Below are positions 63,000-64,000 of a stretch of DNA of 64,000 bases, in pieces (the stretch's first letter is position 1; the number at the start of each line of letters is the position of its first letter). Origin of the DNA: an uncultured Pelagibacteraceae bacterium. GTDB lineage: Bacteria > Pseudomonadota > Alphaproteobacteria > Pelagibacterales > Pelagibacteraceae. The translations under genes were made by a program, and so were the position numbers. The stretch is taken from assembly GCA_902615975.1 (NCBI GenBank), contig CACMRC010000002.1, forward strand, positions 1-64,000. The letters are read 5' to 3'. The notes under the pieces were generated by a model. The model saw nothing but the letters and a program-made list of their open reading frames with translations, had not been told where the DNA came from and made no database searches.

Positions 63000-63446
63000 T
63001 TAATTATTTAGAGATATTCCTTTTAGCCACTCACTGTCCTTATTTTCATAATGTTCTTTTTTCCAAATAGGAGATCTTTTTTTAATTTCTTCAATTATAT
63101 ATCTAGATAACTCAAAAGCTTGATCTCTATGTTTACAAGCTACACCAATAATGATGCTTTTTTCTTTTAAACCCACATATCCTTTAACATGCTCAATAAA
63201 TACTGCTTTTTCTTTAATATTTAGCTTTTTGTCGGCTTCTTCATAAATTTCTTCAAAACTTTTTATAACCATACTTTCTTTGGCATCATAGGTAATTCCA
63301 GTAACTGTTTTATTTTCATTTAAATCTCTTACAGTCCCAACAAAATATATTACAGCGCCAAATTTCGATTGATTTAGAAAATTTTCTGCTTTTGAAATTT
63401 CTATCTTCTCATTTTTTGAAGCATCAATAATTTTAGTATGTAGCAT
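63000..63446 (-). CDS. moaE: Molybdopterin synthase catalytic subunit
   Basis: A 148-residue large subunit of molybdopterin synthase. It has FGAVIYFVGTVRDLNENKTV near residue 30, ITYDAKESMVIKSFEEI, HVKGYVGLKEKSIIIGVACKHRDQAFELSRYIIEEIKKRSPIWKKEHY (in part, with the catalytic Lys in KKEHY). It overlaps moaD by one base. It converts cPMP to molybdopterin with sulfur from MoaD. Confidence 0.96.
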   Translation of the reverse strand: MLHTKIIDASKNEKIEISKAENFLNQSKFGAVIYFVGTVRDLNENKTVTGITYDAKESMVIKSFEEIYEEADKKLNIKEKAVFIEHVKGYVGLKEKSIIIGVACKHRDQAFELSRYIIEEIKKRSPIWKKEHYENKDSEWLKGISLNN

Positions 63447-63715
63447 TAACCGCCTCCTATAGGAGGTATAATGCTAAAGTTTTGTTTTTTAACTATTTTA
63501 TAATTGTCTGAGACAATTTTATCATCAGACGAACAAAAAGCTGATGATTTAATAATTTTTTTAAAAGTTTCATTTCCTTTAAAATTTATATCAATAAACT
63601 CTATCATTTGGCTTCTAAGATCTTTTATTGAGGAATTTTCAATTAATTCAAAGTCTAAATGGGATTTAGTACTAAATTCTCTAGCTGCGCCAAATAGTTC
63701 AACTGATATTTTCAT
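63446..63715 (-). CDS. moaD: Molybdopterin synthase sulfur carrier subunit
   Basis: An 89-residue ubiquitin-like protein ending SIIPPIGGG; the C-terminal Gly-Gly is thiocarboxylated and feeds sulfur into MoaE. ELFGAAREFSTKSHLDFEL is the standard start. It overlaps moaC and moaE by one base each. Confidence 0.93.
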   Translation of the reverse strand: MKISVELFGAAREFSTKSHLDFELIENSSIKDLRSQMIEFIDINFKGNETFKKIIKSSAFCSSDDKIVSDNYKIVKKQNFSIIPPIGGG

Positions 63716-64000
63716 TAAAAAATATTTTTTAAAAAATCTGGGAGACCATCAGGGTTTTTCCATAATCCACTTTTTCCACCTTCTTTAATTAATAATTTTA
63801 CGTTATCAATTTTAAGATGTGGATTTACTATTTTGCTTAAATCGTAAATTGTGATTAAGGCAGAGTTAACACCCATTATAGCTTCCATTTCAACACCTGT
63901 TTTTGCTACTGCAGAAACTACGCAAAAAACTTCTAATGAACTGTCTAATTCATTCATAATTATTTTAGTAGCCGTATGGTCAATTGGAAGTGGGTGACAT
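63715..64000 (-). CDS. moaC: Cyclic pyranopterin monophosphate synthase MoaC, 5' end cut by the window edge
   Basis: About 95 C-terminal residues of MoaC. The frame stays open through the window end: CHPLPIDHTATKIIM leads into NELDSSLEVF. The CHPLP motif, KTGVEMEAIMGVNSALITIYDLSK and the KEGGKSGLW ending are diagnostic. An internal Met at 63957 is not the true start. MoaC makes cyclic pyranopterin monophosphate with MoaA. The first part of the gene lies beyond base 64000. Confidence 0.94.
   Translation of the reverse strand, partial: CHPLPIDHTATKIIMNELDSSLEVFCVVSAVAKTGVEMEAIMGVNSALITIYDLSKIVNPHLKIDNVKLLIKEGGKSGLWKNPDGLPDFLKNIF

Noticed and set aside
63504-63788. 94-residue plus-strand open frame
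   Set aside because: Antisense to moaD and moaC, both clear by motif.
1-64000. CRISPR arrays, insertion sequences, prophage or integrase genes
   Set aside because: No spaced direct repeats, transposase, integrase or terminal repeats were recognised on either strand; the A/T runs are compositional.

Overview
This window is strongly AT-rich and very densely packed. It reads as a piece of chromosome from a streamlined marine alphaproteobacterium of the SAR11 / Pelagibacterales type. The evidence is alphaproteobacterial gene content and order (NDUFA12, Hda-like protein, DUF2066, DUF2155, DUF1244, lptFGD-surA-pdxA-ksgA, rne/mrcA/prfB, an iscR-suf operon), Lys/Asn/Ile-rich proteins, almost no intergenic space, and no mobile elements. 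No rRNA, tRNA, CRISPR array, prophage or insertion sequence was seen. No gene-free stretch reaches 300 bases; the longest are about 140 bases (44595-44730 and 52555-52691).

Layout: 1-11586 is one leftward run: rpsF-rpsR-rplI, dnaB, an RND/MMPL exporter, cvpA, purF, an HD-domain protein that may be a diiron oxygenase, gshA-gshB and two exporters (the last cut by the window edge). 11674-14263 runs right: fabD-fabG-acpP-gmk. 14252-21841 runs left: lptF-lptG-lptD-surA-pdxA-ksgA. 21903-28871 holds pepA, ndk, purM-purN (left), DUF2066, an Hda-like protein and aspS. 28873-35570 holds a stand-alone fragment-like relative of the class II ribonucleotide reductase C-terminus, NDUFA12, DUF2155, aroQ-accB-accC, thiS-thiG and rne. 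35671-44594 holds mrcA, prfB (with a +1 programmed frameshift), an AsmA-like protein, tyrS, anmK and an alpha/beta hydrolase. 44677-50900 is a complete iscR-sufBCDS-sufU-sufT-sufA operon with an IscR-type palindrome in front. 50967-54825 holds a tiny unknown protein, glnA, a YbaK-like deacylase and two transporters.

The last 9 kb (54835-64000) is a molybdenum block: moaB, coxG-coxS-coxL-coxM, a split XdhC, a MocA-like cytidylyltransferase, msrP-msrQ and moaC-moaD-moaE. Together these genes supply cofactor synthesis, cytidylation, insertion and two end-user enzymes. The CoxL-like subunit carries AYRGAGR rather than the Cys-containing loop of true aerobic CO dehydrogenase, so its substrate is probably not CO.

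The best candidates for something new are: an RNase E without the Zn-link cysteines, the orphan NrdJ-C-terminus-like protein, the HD protein beside the glutathione genes, the form II molybdenum hydroxylase, and a 56-residue protein with a predicted leaderless promoter. No clear-cut unknown multi-gene system was found; most of the window is housekeeping.
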